A model generated the notes under the pieces. It did not search any database. It was not told where the DNA came from and worked only from the letters and a program-made list of their open reading frames with translations. The translations under genes and the position numbers were made by a program. From Palaeococcus ferrophilus DSM 13482 (GTDB lineage Archaea; Methanobacteriota_B; Thermococci; Thermococcales; Thermococcaceae), in assembly GCF_000966265.1 (NCBI RefSeq), contig NZ_LANF01000009.1, forward strand, positions 1-64,000: a stretch of 64,000 bases of DNA, read 5' to 3'. Shown piece by piece: positions 25,570-34,173 of this stretch (positions within the stretch are counted from its first letter, which is position 1; the number at the start of each line of letters is the position of its first letter).

Positions 25570-26615
25570 GGGGCAGACCTCCTCAGGGCTTTTTTAACGA
25601 GGTCGTAGAGGGACGGGACGGCGACGGTGATGACGATTATTCCCTGGATGACGTTGATTATCTCGAGGGGAACGTGGGCGTTCGCCTGCATCAGCGACCT
25701 TCCCGCCCTGAGCATTCCAAAGAACACCGCCGAGAGTATTATGCCGAGGGGGTGGTTCCTTCCCACGAGGGACACGCCTATTCCGTCGAAACCGAACCCG
25801 TAGATGTTCGCACCGCCCTGGCTTATGGCGTAGGTGGGTCCCTCTCCCATAATCTTCATCGCACCGCCGAGCCCGCTGAGGAAGCCTCCTATGACGAAGG
25901 ACCATATGATGGCCATCCTCGGGCTCATTCCGCCGTAGCGGGCGGCCTTCTCGTTCATACCGCTGGCGCGCATGCTAAAGCCGAGGTTGGTGTGCCAGAG
26001 CAGGAAGTAGGTTAGTATGGAGGCGAGGACTGCTATCACGATGGCTATCGAGAGGCCGTAGCCGATCTCCGGCAGTCTGGCGACTTCAGGTATTCTGATG
26101 GTCTTGTTGGGGTCGTTGGGGTTGGCGTAGGGGCCGACTATGAGCCAGAGGACGAAGTACCACCCAATCCAGTTGAGCATGATCGTGGAGATGACCTCGT
26201 GGACGCCGCGGTAAACCTTGAGGAGGGCCGCGGGCAGGGCCCAGAGGGCACCTAGGAGCATGCCCATGACGATTCCAAAGAGCTCGTTGGGCCACATGTT
26301 GGTGAAGATAACCGCAGCTATTGCCCCGAAGTAGAACGAACTCTCCGCACCGATGTTGAAGATTCCCGTCCTCGTGCCGAGGGCGAAGGTGAGGGCCGTG
26401 AGCATTATCGGGGTGGAGTACTTGAGGGTCGAGGCCATCCCACCCACGGACCCCAGAGCGCCCCGCAGCAGCCAGTAGTACGCCTCAAGCGGGTTGTACC
26501 CAAAGGCCACCAGGACTATCGCACCTATGAGGAATCCCACGAGGACGGCTATGAGGCTCTCGACGAAGGGGCGGAAGTTGACCGTTTTTAGGAGCTCACT
26601 TCCTGATGTTTTCAT
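25566..26615 (-). CDS. BMP-type nucleoside ABC transporter, permease 1
   Basis: A 349-residue permease with about ten hydrophobic segments (GTRTGIFNIGAESSFYFGAI and SGMNEKAARYGGMSPRMAII are family features). It overlaps the ATPase gene by 20 bp with GGAGGTAT as ribosome site inside that gene. Confidence 0.92.
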   Translation of the reverse strand: MKTSGSELLKTVNFRPFVESLIAVLVGFLIGAIVLVAFGYNPLEAYYWLLRGALGSVGGMASTLKYSTPIMLTALTFALGTRTGIFNIGAESSFYFGAIAAVIFTNMWPNELFGIVMGMLLGALWALPAALLKVYRGVHEVISTIMLNWIGWYFVLWLIVGPYANPNDPNKTIRIPEVARLPEIGYGLSIAIVIAVLASILTYFLLWHTNLGFSMRASGMNEKAARYGGMSPRMAIIWSFVIGGFLSGLGGAMKIMGEGPTYAISQGGANIYGFGFDGIGVSLVGRNHPLGIILSAVFFGMLRAGRSLMQANAHVPLEIINVIQGIIVITVAVPSLYDLVKKALRRSAP

Positions 26616-28134
26616 AGCGGATACCTCCCATCATCATTCCTATCTCTTCAATGGTTACCTCCTCGGGCTTCACAACGCCCATGAACTCTCCCTCGTAGAT
26701 TATTCCCATTCTGTCGCTCAGCTGGATGACCTCGTCCAGGTCGGCCGAGACGAGAAGAACCGCCTTGCCCTCATTCCTCAGCCTGACGAGGTAGTTCCTT
26801 ATGTACTCGGTTGAGGCGACGTCAACGCCCCTTGTCGGCTGGGCGGCTATTATGAACACCGGCTCCTTGCTAACCTCCCTCGCCACGATTAACTTCTGCT
26901 GGTTGCCACCGCTGAGGGACTTAACCGGCGCCTCAGTTCCCGGGGCGGAGATGTCGAACTGCTTTATGAGGGCCCTCGCGTGTTCCCTTGCCTTGCCCCA
27001 GTGAATCACTCCCCTGAAGCGCTGGAAATTCGGGTGCCAGTGGAGGCCGAGTATGGAATTCTCCGTAACGGTCATGTCGAGTATGAGACCCATGTGGGTC
27101 CTGTCCTCGGGAACGTGGGCCATTCCCCTGTCGTAGAGATCCTTCGGCCCCTTCCCCGTTACGTCATTGCCGTTGAGGTAAACCTTCCCTCCAGCAACCT
27201 TTCGAAGGCCAGATATGGCCTCTATAAGCTCCGTCTGGCCGTTGCCCTCAACACCGGCTATACCGAATATCTCACCCGCGCGAACCTCGAAGGAGAGGTT
27301 CTTGACGGCGACCTCCCCCCTATCCCCCATAACGCTGAGGTTCTCGACTTTGAAAATTGGCTCTCCCGGCTCCTTGGGGGGCTTCTCAATCCTCAGAACG
27401 ACGTCCCTGCCGACCATCATCTTCGCAAGGAGTTGTGGGGTAGCTTCGCTCGTGTTGACGCTTCCGATGAGCTCCCCCTTCCTTATGACGGTGACCCTGT
27501 CGGTCAGCTCCAGAACCTCGTTGAGCTTGTGGCTGATGAAGATTATCGTCTTCCCCTCGGCCTTCAGCTGTCTCAGAACCCTGAAGAGTTCCTCCACCTC
27601 AAGGGGGGTCAAAACGGCGGTCGGCTCGTCAAGGATGAGGACGTCAACGTCACGGTAGAGCATCTTAAGTATCTCAATCCTCTGCTGGACCCCCACGGGG
27701 AGGTCCTCCACCGGAACCTCGAGGGGCACCTGGAAGTTCAGGTCGTCCATAAGCCTCTGGAGCTTCTTTTTTGCATTATCAACGTCTATCTTCGAGAAGA
27801 GACCGTGGCCCTCCATGCCCAGGATTATGTTGTGGAGGGCGTCAAAAACATCAACGAGCGTGAAGTGCTGATGAACCATACCGATGCCGTGGGCTATGGC
27901 ATCGGAAGGACTCTTAAAATGAAGCTCCTCCCCGTTAACGAATATTTTACCGTCCGTCGGGGAGAGCATACCGAAGAGTATCTTCATGAGGGTGGTCTTT
28001 CCTGCACCGTTCTCACCAAGCAGACCTAGAATCTCACCTTTATACACGGTAAGGTCAACACCTTTGAGGGCTCTCGTTCCGTCAGGATAAACCTTGACTA
28101 TTTCCTTCATCTCGATTATTGGCGTCCTCTCCAT
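26596..28134 (-). CDS. BMP-type nucleoside ABC transporter, duplicated ATPase
   Basis: A 512-residue ATPase with two NBDs. NBD1 has Walker A GENGAGKTT. NBD2 has GVEGNGQTE, the degenerate P-loop usual in the second half of sugar/nucleoside importers, but keeps LSGGNQQK. ATG 28134 follows GGGAGGTGCGACG; earlier in-frame starts lack a site. It powers the importer assembled from the flanking permeases and lipoprotein. Confidence 0.93.
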   Translation of the reverse strand: MERTPIIEMKEIVKVYPDGTRALKGVDLTVYKGEILGLLGENGAGKTTLMKILFGMLSPTDGKIFVNGEELHFKSPSDAIAHGIGMVHQHFTLVDVFDALHNIILGMEGHGLFSKIDVDNAKKKLQRLMDDLNFQVPLEVPVEDLPVGVQQRIEILKMLYRDVDVLILDEPTAVLTPLEVEELFRVLRQLKAEGKTIIFISHKLNEVLELTDRVTVIRKGELIGSVNTSEATPQLLAKMMVGRDVVLRIEKPPKEPGEPIFKVENLSVMGDRGEVAVKNLSFEVRAGEIFGIAGVEGNGQTELIEAISGLRKVAGGKVYLNGNDVTGKGPKDLYDRGMAHVPEDRTHMGLILDMTVTENSILGLHWHPNFQRFRGVIHWGKAREHARALIKQFDISAPGTEAPVKSLSGGNQQKLIVAREVSKEPVFIIAAQPTRGVDVASTEYIRNYLVRLRNEGKAVLLVSADLDEVIQLSDRMGIIYEGEFMGVVKPEEVTIEEIGMMMGGIRYENIRK

Positions 28135-28172
28135 CGTCGCACCTCCCAAAGAGAATGAAAAAGAAAAGGACT

Positions 28173-29405
28173 TCACTTGGCGAGGTTCATCATGTCCTGC
28201 CAGGTCTGGGCGCTCCTAACGGCCTCTATGCCGTCCTTGTCCATGGGAGCCGGAACCTTAATCTCACCGCTGATGATCTTCTGCTTGAGCTCATCAACGG
28301 CCCCCCAGACCCAGTCAGGAACCTGCTTCCTTGTGTCCTCAAGGTACTGCTTGAGCTCGTCCCTGCTGTTGAAGCCAAGGTCCTTAAGCTTCTGCTGCTG
28401 GGTATCCTGCGGGAGTGAGTCAAACATCGCCATAACATCGTCCACGGTGCTTACGCCAACACCGCCCTCCTTGAGGCCGAGCTCAACGACGCCGCCCTTG
28501 AAGTTGCCCTCAACCGCGTCCTTAACGGCGGTGTAGACACCGACGTCAACCCTCTTCATCATTGAGGCAATGATGACTCCCGGCTTAATCCAGTCCTGGG
28601 CCGAGTCAACACCTATTGCAAACGGCGGTCCCATCTTCTTGTTCTGGGCCTTGAGAGCCTCTTCAACGGCATCGAACACACCAAGGCCCGTACCGCCGGC
28701 GACCTGGTATATCACCCAGGCACCCTGGCTGAGCTGGGCCTGGGCGGCGGCCTTACCCTTAGCGGCGTCACCGAACGAGCCGGTGTACTGGTAGAGAACG
28801 TCCAGGTTGATGTCCTTGCCCTCCTTCTGCTTGTAGTAGTCCTCTGCCCACTTGATACCGAAGCGGTAGCCTGCCTCGAACTTGTAGAGAACGGGTATCT
28901 CCATTCCAAGGACGATACCCACTTTGTCCTTTCCGTCGTTGGCCGCTATGAGGCCCGCAAGAGCACCTACGAGGGCTGAACCCTCGTTCTCCTTAAAGAG
29001 GATCATCATGACGTTGTCGGGCATCTCAGGGTCAAAACCGTCTATGATTGCAAACTTCTGGTCGGGGTACTTTGTGGCGACCTGCTTAACCGCGTCGGTC
29101 ATCATGAATCCAACGGCGATTATAATCGTGTACTCCTTCTGGCTCGCGAGGGTCTCGAGGTTCGTGACGTAGTCGTCCTCACTGTTGCTCTGGAGCTCAA
29201 CGAGCTGGAGGTTAAAGTCCTTAGCTGCCTTGCTGGCACCGAGGTAGGCCATATCGTTGAAGCTCAGATCACCCCTGCCACCAACATCGTAGACTATGGC
29301 TATCTTGCCCTGCGTGGTGCTCTTCTCCCCACCGCCTATACATCCGCTGGCCACCACGGCGAAGGCCATGAGGCCAATCAACAACAATCCAAACACCTTC
29401 TTCAT
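28173..29405 (-). CDS. BMP-family lipoprotein (nucleoside-binding)
   Basis: A 410-residue exported binding protein. A signal ends in the lipobox VVASGC (Cys about 22), followed by GGGEKS, then the BMP fold: IAIVYDVGGRGDLSFNDMAY, FAIIDGFDPEMPDNVMMILF, GSALVGALAG and a Trp/Gly-rich second lobe. BMP proteins of known structure bind purine or other nucleosides. ATG 29405 follows GAGGTG. Together with guanine deaminase at 58 kb this points to purine salvage. Confidence 0.92.
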   Translation of the reverse strand: MKKVFGLLLIGLMAFAVVASGCIGGGEKSTTQGKIAIVYDVGGRGDLSFNDMAYLGASKAAKDFNLQLVELQSNSEDDYVTNLETLASQKEYTIIIAVGFMMTDAVKQVATKYPDQKFAIIDGFDPEMPDNVMMILFKENEGSALVGALAGLIAANDGKDKVGIVLGMEIPVLYKFEAGYRFGIKWAEDYYKQKEGKDINLDVLYQYTGSFGDAAKGKAAAQAQLSQGAWVIYQVAGGTGLGVFDAVEEALKAQNKKMGPPFAIGVDSAQDWIKPGVIIASMMKRVDVGVYTAVKDAVEGNFKGGVVELGLKEGGVGVSTVDDVMAMFDSLPQDTQQQKLKDLGFNSRDELKQYLEDTRKQVPDWVWGAVDELKQKIISGEIKVPAPMDKDGIEAVRSAQTWQDMMNLAK

Positions 29406-29440
29406 GGGGTAACACCTCACCACAGAGTTTCAGCGGCATT

Positions 29441-29450
29441 GTTATATACC
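29441..29450 (-). promoter_or_regulatory. TATA box of the BMP transporter operon
   Basis: GGTATATAAC on the minus strand, about 36-45 bp before the lipoprotein ATG. Directly upstream (29453-29466) is GCGGT-ATTC-ACCGC, an inverted repeat beside the BRE, and TTCAC/GTGAA arms at 29459-29473, both possible operator sequences. Confidence 0.6.
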
Positions 29451-29584
29451 TTGCGGTATTCACCGCCAGTGAAGCCCCATCTGTAGGACCGGGGAGTTGC
29501 GTTACTCCCTATGCACCAATTTGGCTTTAAATCCCTCTCTGAAATTCTTTAAACACCTTCGTTTAAAAAACGGTGGGATGGAGT

Positions 29585-30040
29585 ATGCTGATAGACATAG
29601 CGAACCTTGATTCCGGAGTGGTTCTCCTCACGGGGGACGCCAAGAGGATAGGGAGGGCATTCATGAAGGCGTGGCTCTCCAGGGGAATGACTTTCCTTGC
29701 CGAGGCGCTCCCCTTCCCCCTCGAGGGTTTTGAGGAGAACGTCTTCATAGGCTCACCCTTTGAGGGGTACACCTTCGACGGCTACCTTATAGTTGACCCC
29801 CTGAGCCGCCCAAAGGGGGAGAGGTCAAAGCTCTACACCTGGCTGAAGGAGACCGAGAGGCTGGTTCTCCTCTACGAGAGGAAGTACGTGGGGAGCTCAA
29901 TAACGCGCTACGCCCTTAGGAACTTCATTGACTACCTCGTGGCCTACAAGAGGGAAACCCTCGGCTTCGAAAGGGTTGAAGTGTACCGGTTTGAGGAGGG
30001 CCGCGTGGTGGAGAGGAAGACCTACGTGCGGAGAACTTAA
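29585..30040 (+). CDS. Unrecognised 151-residue protein
   Basis: ATG 29585 is preceded by GGTGGGATGGAG. The product begins MLIDIANLDSGVVLLTGDAK and has an alternating strand/helix pattern (FDGYLIVDPLSRP, RYALRNFIDYLVAYKRE), consistent with a small alpha/beta domain, possibly distantly P-loop/RecA-like but without a Walker A. There is no signal peptide or membrane segment. It is divergent from the BMP operon. I do not recognise the family. Confidence 0.75.
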   Translation: MLIDIANLDSGVVLLTGDAKRIGRAFMKAWLSRGMTFLAEALPFPLEGFEENVFIGSPFEGYTFDGYLIVDPLSRPKGERSKLYTWLKETERLVLLYERKYVGSSITRYALRNFIDYLVAYKRETLGFERVEVYRFEEGRVVERKTYVRRT

Positions 30041-30064
30041 AAGCGCTGATTCCTACTCCCTCAC

Positions 30065-30122
30065 ACCCGATGACGAGCGGTTTCGGAACTGAACTGTGAT
30101 GACACCAGCTATCGCCGAGGGT
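30065..30122 (+). ncRNA. Candidate C/D box sRNA (2'-O-methylation guide)
   Basis: In order: terminal stem ACCC (30065-30068), C box ATGACGA (30070-30076), 12-nt guide, D' box CTGA (30089-30092), 3-nt spacer, perfect C' box GTGATGA (30096-30102), 12-nt guide, D box CCGA (30115-30118), terminal stem GGGT (30119-30122). The two deviations from consensus (C box U5 to C, D box U2 to C) face each other in the k-turn. CTTAAAAG at 30036-30043 would place a transcription start near 30065. The D guide is complementary to CGATAGCTGGTG, containing the GATAGCTGGT word I recall as conserved in 23S rRNA. Confidence 0.7.
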
Positions 30123-30171
30123 CTGGGTTAGCCTTTTATCCTTCCCTCGCGAAGATTATCCGGTGATGCGC

Positions 30172-31311
30172 ATGAGGTTCTTCAGCCTGAAAACTCGACT
30201 AGCCTTCGGGGAGGGCTCCCTCTCATACCTCCGGAGCGTGGCGAAGGGGCACGAAAGGGTTCTTATATTCTCGAGCAGGTCAATGAGGGTTCACGGCTTC
30301 CTCAACGAGGCCATGAACCACGTGGAAGATGCCGGGGCAGGGGTGATGGTGGTGGAGGGCGTTCCCCCCGAGCCAAGCTACGAGTACGTGGAGGAGGTGC
30401 TCCCGCGCGTTAAGGCCTTCGGCCCCGACATGATCGTGGCCATCGGCGGGGGGAGCGTTATAGACGTTGCCAAAGCGGTTAAAGTCTTCTACGACTCGGA
30501 TGCTGAGTTCGAGGAGGTCGCGGTTCTCGACCGCTTCAATCCGCCGTTGAAGAGGATTCCACCTCTCAGGACACCCCTTGTGGCAATCCCCTCCACGAGC
30601 GGGGCCGGGAGTGAAGTATCAGCAGCGAGCGTGCTCAAGTACGGAGACCTCAAGTACACACTCGTGAGCTTTGAGATAGCGCCGGAGTACGCGATACTGG
30701 ATCCGAGGCTTCCGCGCGGCATGCCCCCTAAGGTTGCGAGGAACTCGGGCTTGGATGTACTCGTGCACGCGATTGAGGCCTACACCACCACCGCAACGAC
30801 GCCCTTCAGCGACGCGCTCGCGCTCAGGGCCACAAAGGCGGTCTTCGAGTGGCTTCCAAAGTCCCTTGAGGGCGACCCCGAGGCGAGGGAGGAGATGCAC
30901 TACGCGGCAACCATGGCCGGCATAGCCTTCCTCAACGCCAGGCTCGGATTGGCGCATGCCATGAGCCACAAAGCGGCGTGGATGGGCGAACACGGCTATT
31001 TAAACGCGGTTCTGCTTCCTCACGTGATGGAGTTTAACATGCGCGACGGGAGGACGAGGCTGCGCTACGCGGAGATTGCCAGGGAGCTGGGGCTGAGTGG
31101 AGCGGAAGAGCTCGTTGAGAAGGTACGGGAGCTCAGCGAGACCCTCAAAGTTGAGCCGCTCATGGAGCGCGTTGACGAGGGCGAGTTCCTCAGGAGGCTC
31201 GATGAGATGGCAGAAAAAGCCCACCGCGACCCGCTCATAAACTTCAATCCCATCGAGCCGACAGTGAACGAGATAAAGGAACTCTACAGGAAGGCGTTCT
31301 ACACGCACTAA
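30172..31311 (+). CDS. Iron-containing alcohol dehydrogenase
   Basis: A 379-residue group III alcohol dehydrogenase: an N-terminal nucleotide domain with [32 protein letters not shown], and the metal site [14 protein letters not shown] (Asp, His), [18 protein letters not shown] (His, His). It reduces aldehydes or oxidises alcohols with NAD(P). ATG 30172 follows GGTGAT, and CTTTTATC at 30133-30140 is its TATA. The substrate is unknown. Confidence 0.94.
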   Translation: MRFFSLKTRLAFGEGSLSYLRSVAKGHERVLIFSSRSMRVHGFLNEAMNHVEDAGAGVMVVEGVPPEPSYEYVEEVLPRVKAFGPDMIVAIGGGSVIDVAKAVKVFYDSDAEFEEVAVLDRFNPPLKRIPPLRTPLVAIPSTSGAGSEVSAASVLKYGDLKYTLVSFEIAPEYAILDPRLPRGMPPKVARNSGLDVLVHAIEAYTTTATTPFSDALALRATKAVFEWLPKSLEGDPEAREEMHYAATMAGIAFLNARLGLAHAMSHKAAWMGEHGYLNAVLLPHVMEFNMRDGRTRLRYAEIARELGLSGAEELVEKVRELSETLKVEPLMERVDEGEFLRRLDEMAEKAHRDPLINFNPIEPTVNEIKELYRKAFYTH

Positions 31312-31357
31312 AGCCAAGGTTTTTATTCCCGCTCCCCTACATTTTTCAGGTGGTATC

Positions 31358-32623
31358 ATGCTCGCGGAGATAATCGAGAGGTTTGGGGATACCGTTGTGA
31401 TTGATGAGCCCGTCAGCAAACGCCTCGAGGTGACGAGGCACCTGCTCAGGCACATGGACCGGCCCGTTCTCTTCACTGACGTTGAGGGGTGGAAGGTTGC
31501 GGGGAACGTGTGGAGCACGAGGGATAGGATAGCGGCCTACCTCGGCATAGGCATAGGGGAGATAATCCACTTCATGGCAGATGCTATGGAGAACCCCTCA
31601 CCCTACAGGGTGGTGGAAGATGCGCCGTTCCTCAAGAACTCCACGGAGGACTTTTCCCTAACGGAGCTGCCCATCCCCGTGTACTACCCCAAGGATGGCG
31701 GCCAGTACTTCACCTCCGCAATGGTCATTGCGAAGGACGATAACGGCTTCGTAAATGTGTCCTTCCACAGGATGATGGTGAGGGATGAAAAAACCGCCGC
31801 CATAAGGCTCGTCCCGAGACACCTCTACGCCATGTGGAAGGAGAGGGCCGAGAGGGGGGAGGAGCTGGACGTGGTCGTTGTGGTTGGCAACCCCATCCAC
31901 CTCCTCCTTGCGGGAGCGGTGAGCACCGCCTACGGAGTGAGCGAGCTTGAGATAGCGTCGAGAATGAGCGAGAGGGCCTTTGGAAGGCCGCTTGAAGTGG
32001 TTGAGGTTGACGGCATCCCCGTGCCGGTAGAGACGGAGTTCGCCTTTAAGGCTAGGATAACGCCCGAGCTGGTTGACGAGGGCCCCTTCGTTGATATAAC
32101 CGGAACCTACGACTACGTGAGGAAGCAGCCGCTGATGGTCTTCGAGAGGATGTACCACGTTGATGACCCGATTTTCCACGCGCTCCTCCCCGGAGGGTAT
32201 GAACATTTCATGCTCATGGGCCTCCCGAAGGAGCCGCAGATATACGCGAGCGTGAAAAGGGTTGTGCCGAAGGTTCACGGCGTCCGCCTAACGGAGGGCA
32301 GCGGCATGTGGCTCCACGCCGTTGTTAGCATCACCAAACAGCACGACGGGGATGGGAAGAACGCGATTCTCGCCGCCTTCGCCGGGCACCCCAGCTTAAA
32401 GCACGTGGTTGTCGTTGACGAGGACATCAACATCTACGACGACAGGGATGTGGAGTGGGCGGTGGCAACGCGCTTCCAGGCAGACAGGGACCTTGTGATA
32501 GTTCCCAACGCGAGGGGAAGCTCCCTCGATCCCTCCGCAACGAAGAGCCTCACCGCCAAGTGGGGGATTGACGCCACAAAACCGCTCGATAGAAAGGAGG
32601 AGTTCGAGAGGGCCAGCGTCTAA
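31358..32623 (+). CDS. UbiD-family prenyl-FMN decarboxylase
   Basis: A 421-residue UbiD-like decarboxylase. Typical parts are the N-terminal regulatory fold, [20 protein letters not shown] (cofactor/metal region), GISTAYG-type [15 protein letters not shown] and the E-x-P core [12 protein letters not shown]. In archaea one UbiD homologue decarboxylates trans-anhydromevalonate 5-phosphate in the modified mevalonate pathway; length and taxon fit, but this is inference. GGTGGTATC precedes the ATG. The 3' end overlaps AGOG by 4 bp. Confidence 0.9.
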   Translation: MLAEIIERFGDTVVIDEPVSKRLEVTRHLLRHMDRPVLFTDVEGWKVAGNVWSTRDRIAAYLGIGIGEIIHFMADAMENPSPYRVVEDAPFLKNSTEDFSLTELPIPVYYPKDGGQYFTSAMVIAKDDNGFVNVSFHRMMVRDEKTAAIRLVPRHLYAMWKERAERGEELDVVVVVGNPIHLLLAGAVSTAYGVSELEIASRMSERAFGRPLEVVEVDGIPVPVETEFAFKARITPELVDEGPFVDITGTYDYVRKQPLMVFERMYHVDDPIFHALLPGGYEHFMLMGLPKEPQIYASVKRVVPKVHGVRLTEGSGMWLHAVVSITKQHDGDGKNAILAAFAGHPSLKHVVVVDEDINIYDDRDVEWAVATRFQADRDLVIVPNARGSSLDPSATKSLTAKWGIDATKPLDRKEEFERASV

Positions 32624-33411
32624 AGCTCAACCAGCTCAAGGACCAGCTCCCACTTTTTGCAGTTCCCTTTGAGCCTCTTTTTTACCTCCTCGTTTCCCCC
32701 GAGGGCGGGCCAGAGTATCGAGTCAATATGGAGCGGGGGGATTTTGGTCTCCTCCGCTATTCCCGCCCAGAAGCTCACGGGGGGTTCGTTCGTGAAGCGC
32801 TTCGTGTAGGCGTTTATCCTCACGTCGTCGGGTATCTCAATCTCCATCGGGTAGGGCACGAATTCCCCAAAGGCTATCCTCCCGGCGTATCCGAACATCT
32901 TGACGGCGAAGACTATCGTTTTGGCGCTCCTCTTTGAATTGAGCGCTTCCGCAATATCATCCCTGAGGCGCCCCATTCCGGCGAGGTAGTACTCCCCAAG
33001 GGCGTTCAGGTCGAGCGGCTCAAGGAAGGGCTCGAGCCTCTGGAGGCGCTTCACCTTCCCCGCGACGAGCCGCCTGTTGGTTCTGGAACGGGGCAGAAAA
33101 TCGGCGTAAGCCTTCCAGATGCTTCCCTCCGGAGGATTCTCCGAAAAGTGGCGCGAGAACTCCCACCACCAAGCCTCCCCCTTTCCGCTCAGCTGGTAGC
33201 TCACAACGGCGTTCGCTATGACGAGCTTTATGAAGAGTTCGTCATCCTCAAGGTTCTCGCGGAGGTTTTTGAGGGCATCGAACTGCAGGTCAACCCTCTC
33301 CTCGATGACCCTCGCCCCTTCGATGCCTATCTCCTCTAAAAGCTCCCTGAGGCGGGCGATTTTATCCTCGTCCCTCCGGTACTTCACGCCGATGAAGCGT
33401 TCGAGGGTCAT
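32620..33411 (-). CDS. N-glycosylase/DNA lyase, archaeal GO glycosylase
   Basis: A 263-residue AGOG-family 8-oxoguanine glycosylase/lyase. The helix-hairpin-helix region with catalytic Lys is seen in [17 protein letters not shown], and the catalytic Asp in [18 protein letters not shown] 33411 overlaps the HEPN stop (ATGA), so this repair gene is the last member of a toxin-antitoxin-like transcript. An in-frame extension to 33459 would lie entirely inside the HEPN gene and lacks a ribosome site. Confidence 0.92.
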   Translation of the reverse strand: MTLERFIGVKYRRDEDKIARLRELLEEIGIEGARVIEERVDLQFDALKNLRENLEDDELFIKLVIANAVVSYQLSGKGEAWWWEFSRHFSENPPEGSIWKAYADFLPRSRTNRRLVAGKVKRLQRLEPFLEPLDLNALGEYYLAGMGRLRDDIAEALNSKRSAKTIVFAVKMFGYAGRIAFGEFVPYPMEIEIPDDVRINAYTKRFTNEPPVSFWAGIAEETKIPPLHIDSILWPALGGNEEVKKRLKGNCKKWELVLELVEL

Positions 33412-33785
33412 ATCATTTTCACCACCAGGGAATAAATGCGCTCTGCTGTTGCGTACCACCTAAGGACGTCCTCTTTTTTATAATCCGTCAGGGGGTTAAA
33501 GCCCGGGGTGTAGTACCTGCTCCGGGTGTACTCCCTCTCTATTTCGCCAAGGTTCAGCATGTCCTCGTCCGAGAGGTCAATCCGGGCAAGGGCGAAGAGC
33601 TGACCAAGCTTGTGGGTTCTAATATCTGTGTTCCTTGAGAGTAGAAGCGCCTTGAGGCTTTTCTCAATGGCCTGCTGTATGTGGAAGACGGCAAAATTCA
33701 ATCTTCCAGCATGCAGCTCGTCCAGGGCGGCGTTGAGGTGCTCCCCCGCTATTTTCAGCGTCAAATCAGCTGGGCGATCTCCCAT
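33408..33785 (-). CDS. HEPN-domain protein, partner of nucleotidyltransferase
   Basis: A 125-residue HEPN helical bundle (FAVFHIQQAIEKSLKALLLS, THKLGQLFALA, YTRSRYYTP). It overlaps the upstream nucleotidyltransferase gene, the standard HEPN/MNT arrangement. Unlike the HepT at 2.3 kb, no clear RX4-6H ribonuclease motif is visible, so it belongs to the other HEPN branch and may lack RNase activity. Confidence 0.85.
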   Translation of the reverse strand: MGDRPADLTLKIAGEHLNAALDELHAGRLNFAVFHIQQAIEKSLKALLLSRNTDIRTHKLGQLFALARIDLSDEDMLNLGEIEREYTRSRYYTPGFNPLTDYKKEDVLRWYATAERIYSLVVKMI

Positions 33786-34162
33786 TTCCTTCCCTCCTCG
33801 ATCAAAACGGGCTTTTTAGCCTTGATCTCTTTCCGGAGTGAATTAAGAATTTTCTCCCACTTTTCCTGTCCCTTGAGAACCTTGTACCCCGTTAAAATAC
33901 CCCAGATCAGTGGATTATCGGCCGTTATCTCATCTTTTGACACCAAAACCACATCGTAGGACACACCAAGGGTTACCTCCAGCCTGAAAAGCTTCTTCCA
34001 AAAGATAGGTTTGTCCTTTTTTGAGTTCAGGATGACCAGGATATCGTAGTCCGAGGAGGGGGAACCCGAGCCCCGGGCCCGTGAACCGAAAAGGAGCACA
34101 ATCTCCGCATTATCTCCAAAAAATTTTTCAATTAGCTCCAAAGCCCTTTCCAAGGCCCCCAT
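33761..34162 (-). CDS. MNT-type nucleotidyltransferase
   Basis: A 133-residue nucleotidyltransferase with LLFGSRARGSGSPSSDYDIL (GS and DxD) and a C-terminal helical extension. ATG 34162 follows GGTGGGAAT; ATG 34177, overlapping the previous stop as ATGA, is the alternative and adds five residues. It overlaps HEPN by 25 bp. Codon use is A/T-richer than the flanking genes. Confidence 0.85.
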   Translation of the reverse strand: MGALERALELIEKFFGDNAEIVLLFGSRARGSGSPSSDYDILVILNSKKDKPIFWKKLFRLEVTLGVSYDVVLVSKDEITADNPLIWGILTGYKVLKGQEKWEKILNSLRKEIKAKKPVLIEEGRKWEIAQLI

Positions 34163-34173
34163 ATTCCCACCAA

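Noticed and set aside
33412-33459. Upstream extension of the AGOG frame
   Set aside because: It overlaps the HEPN gene without a start signal, and ATG 33411 in the ATGA overlap is the usual arrangement.
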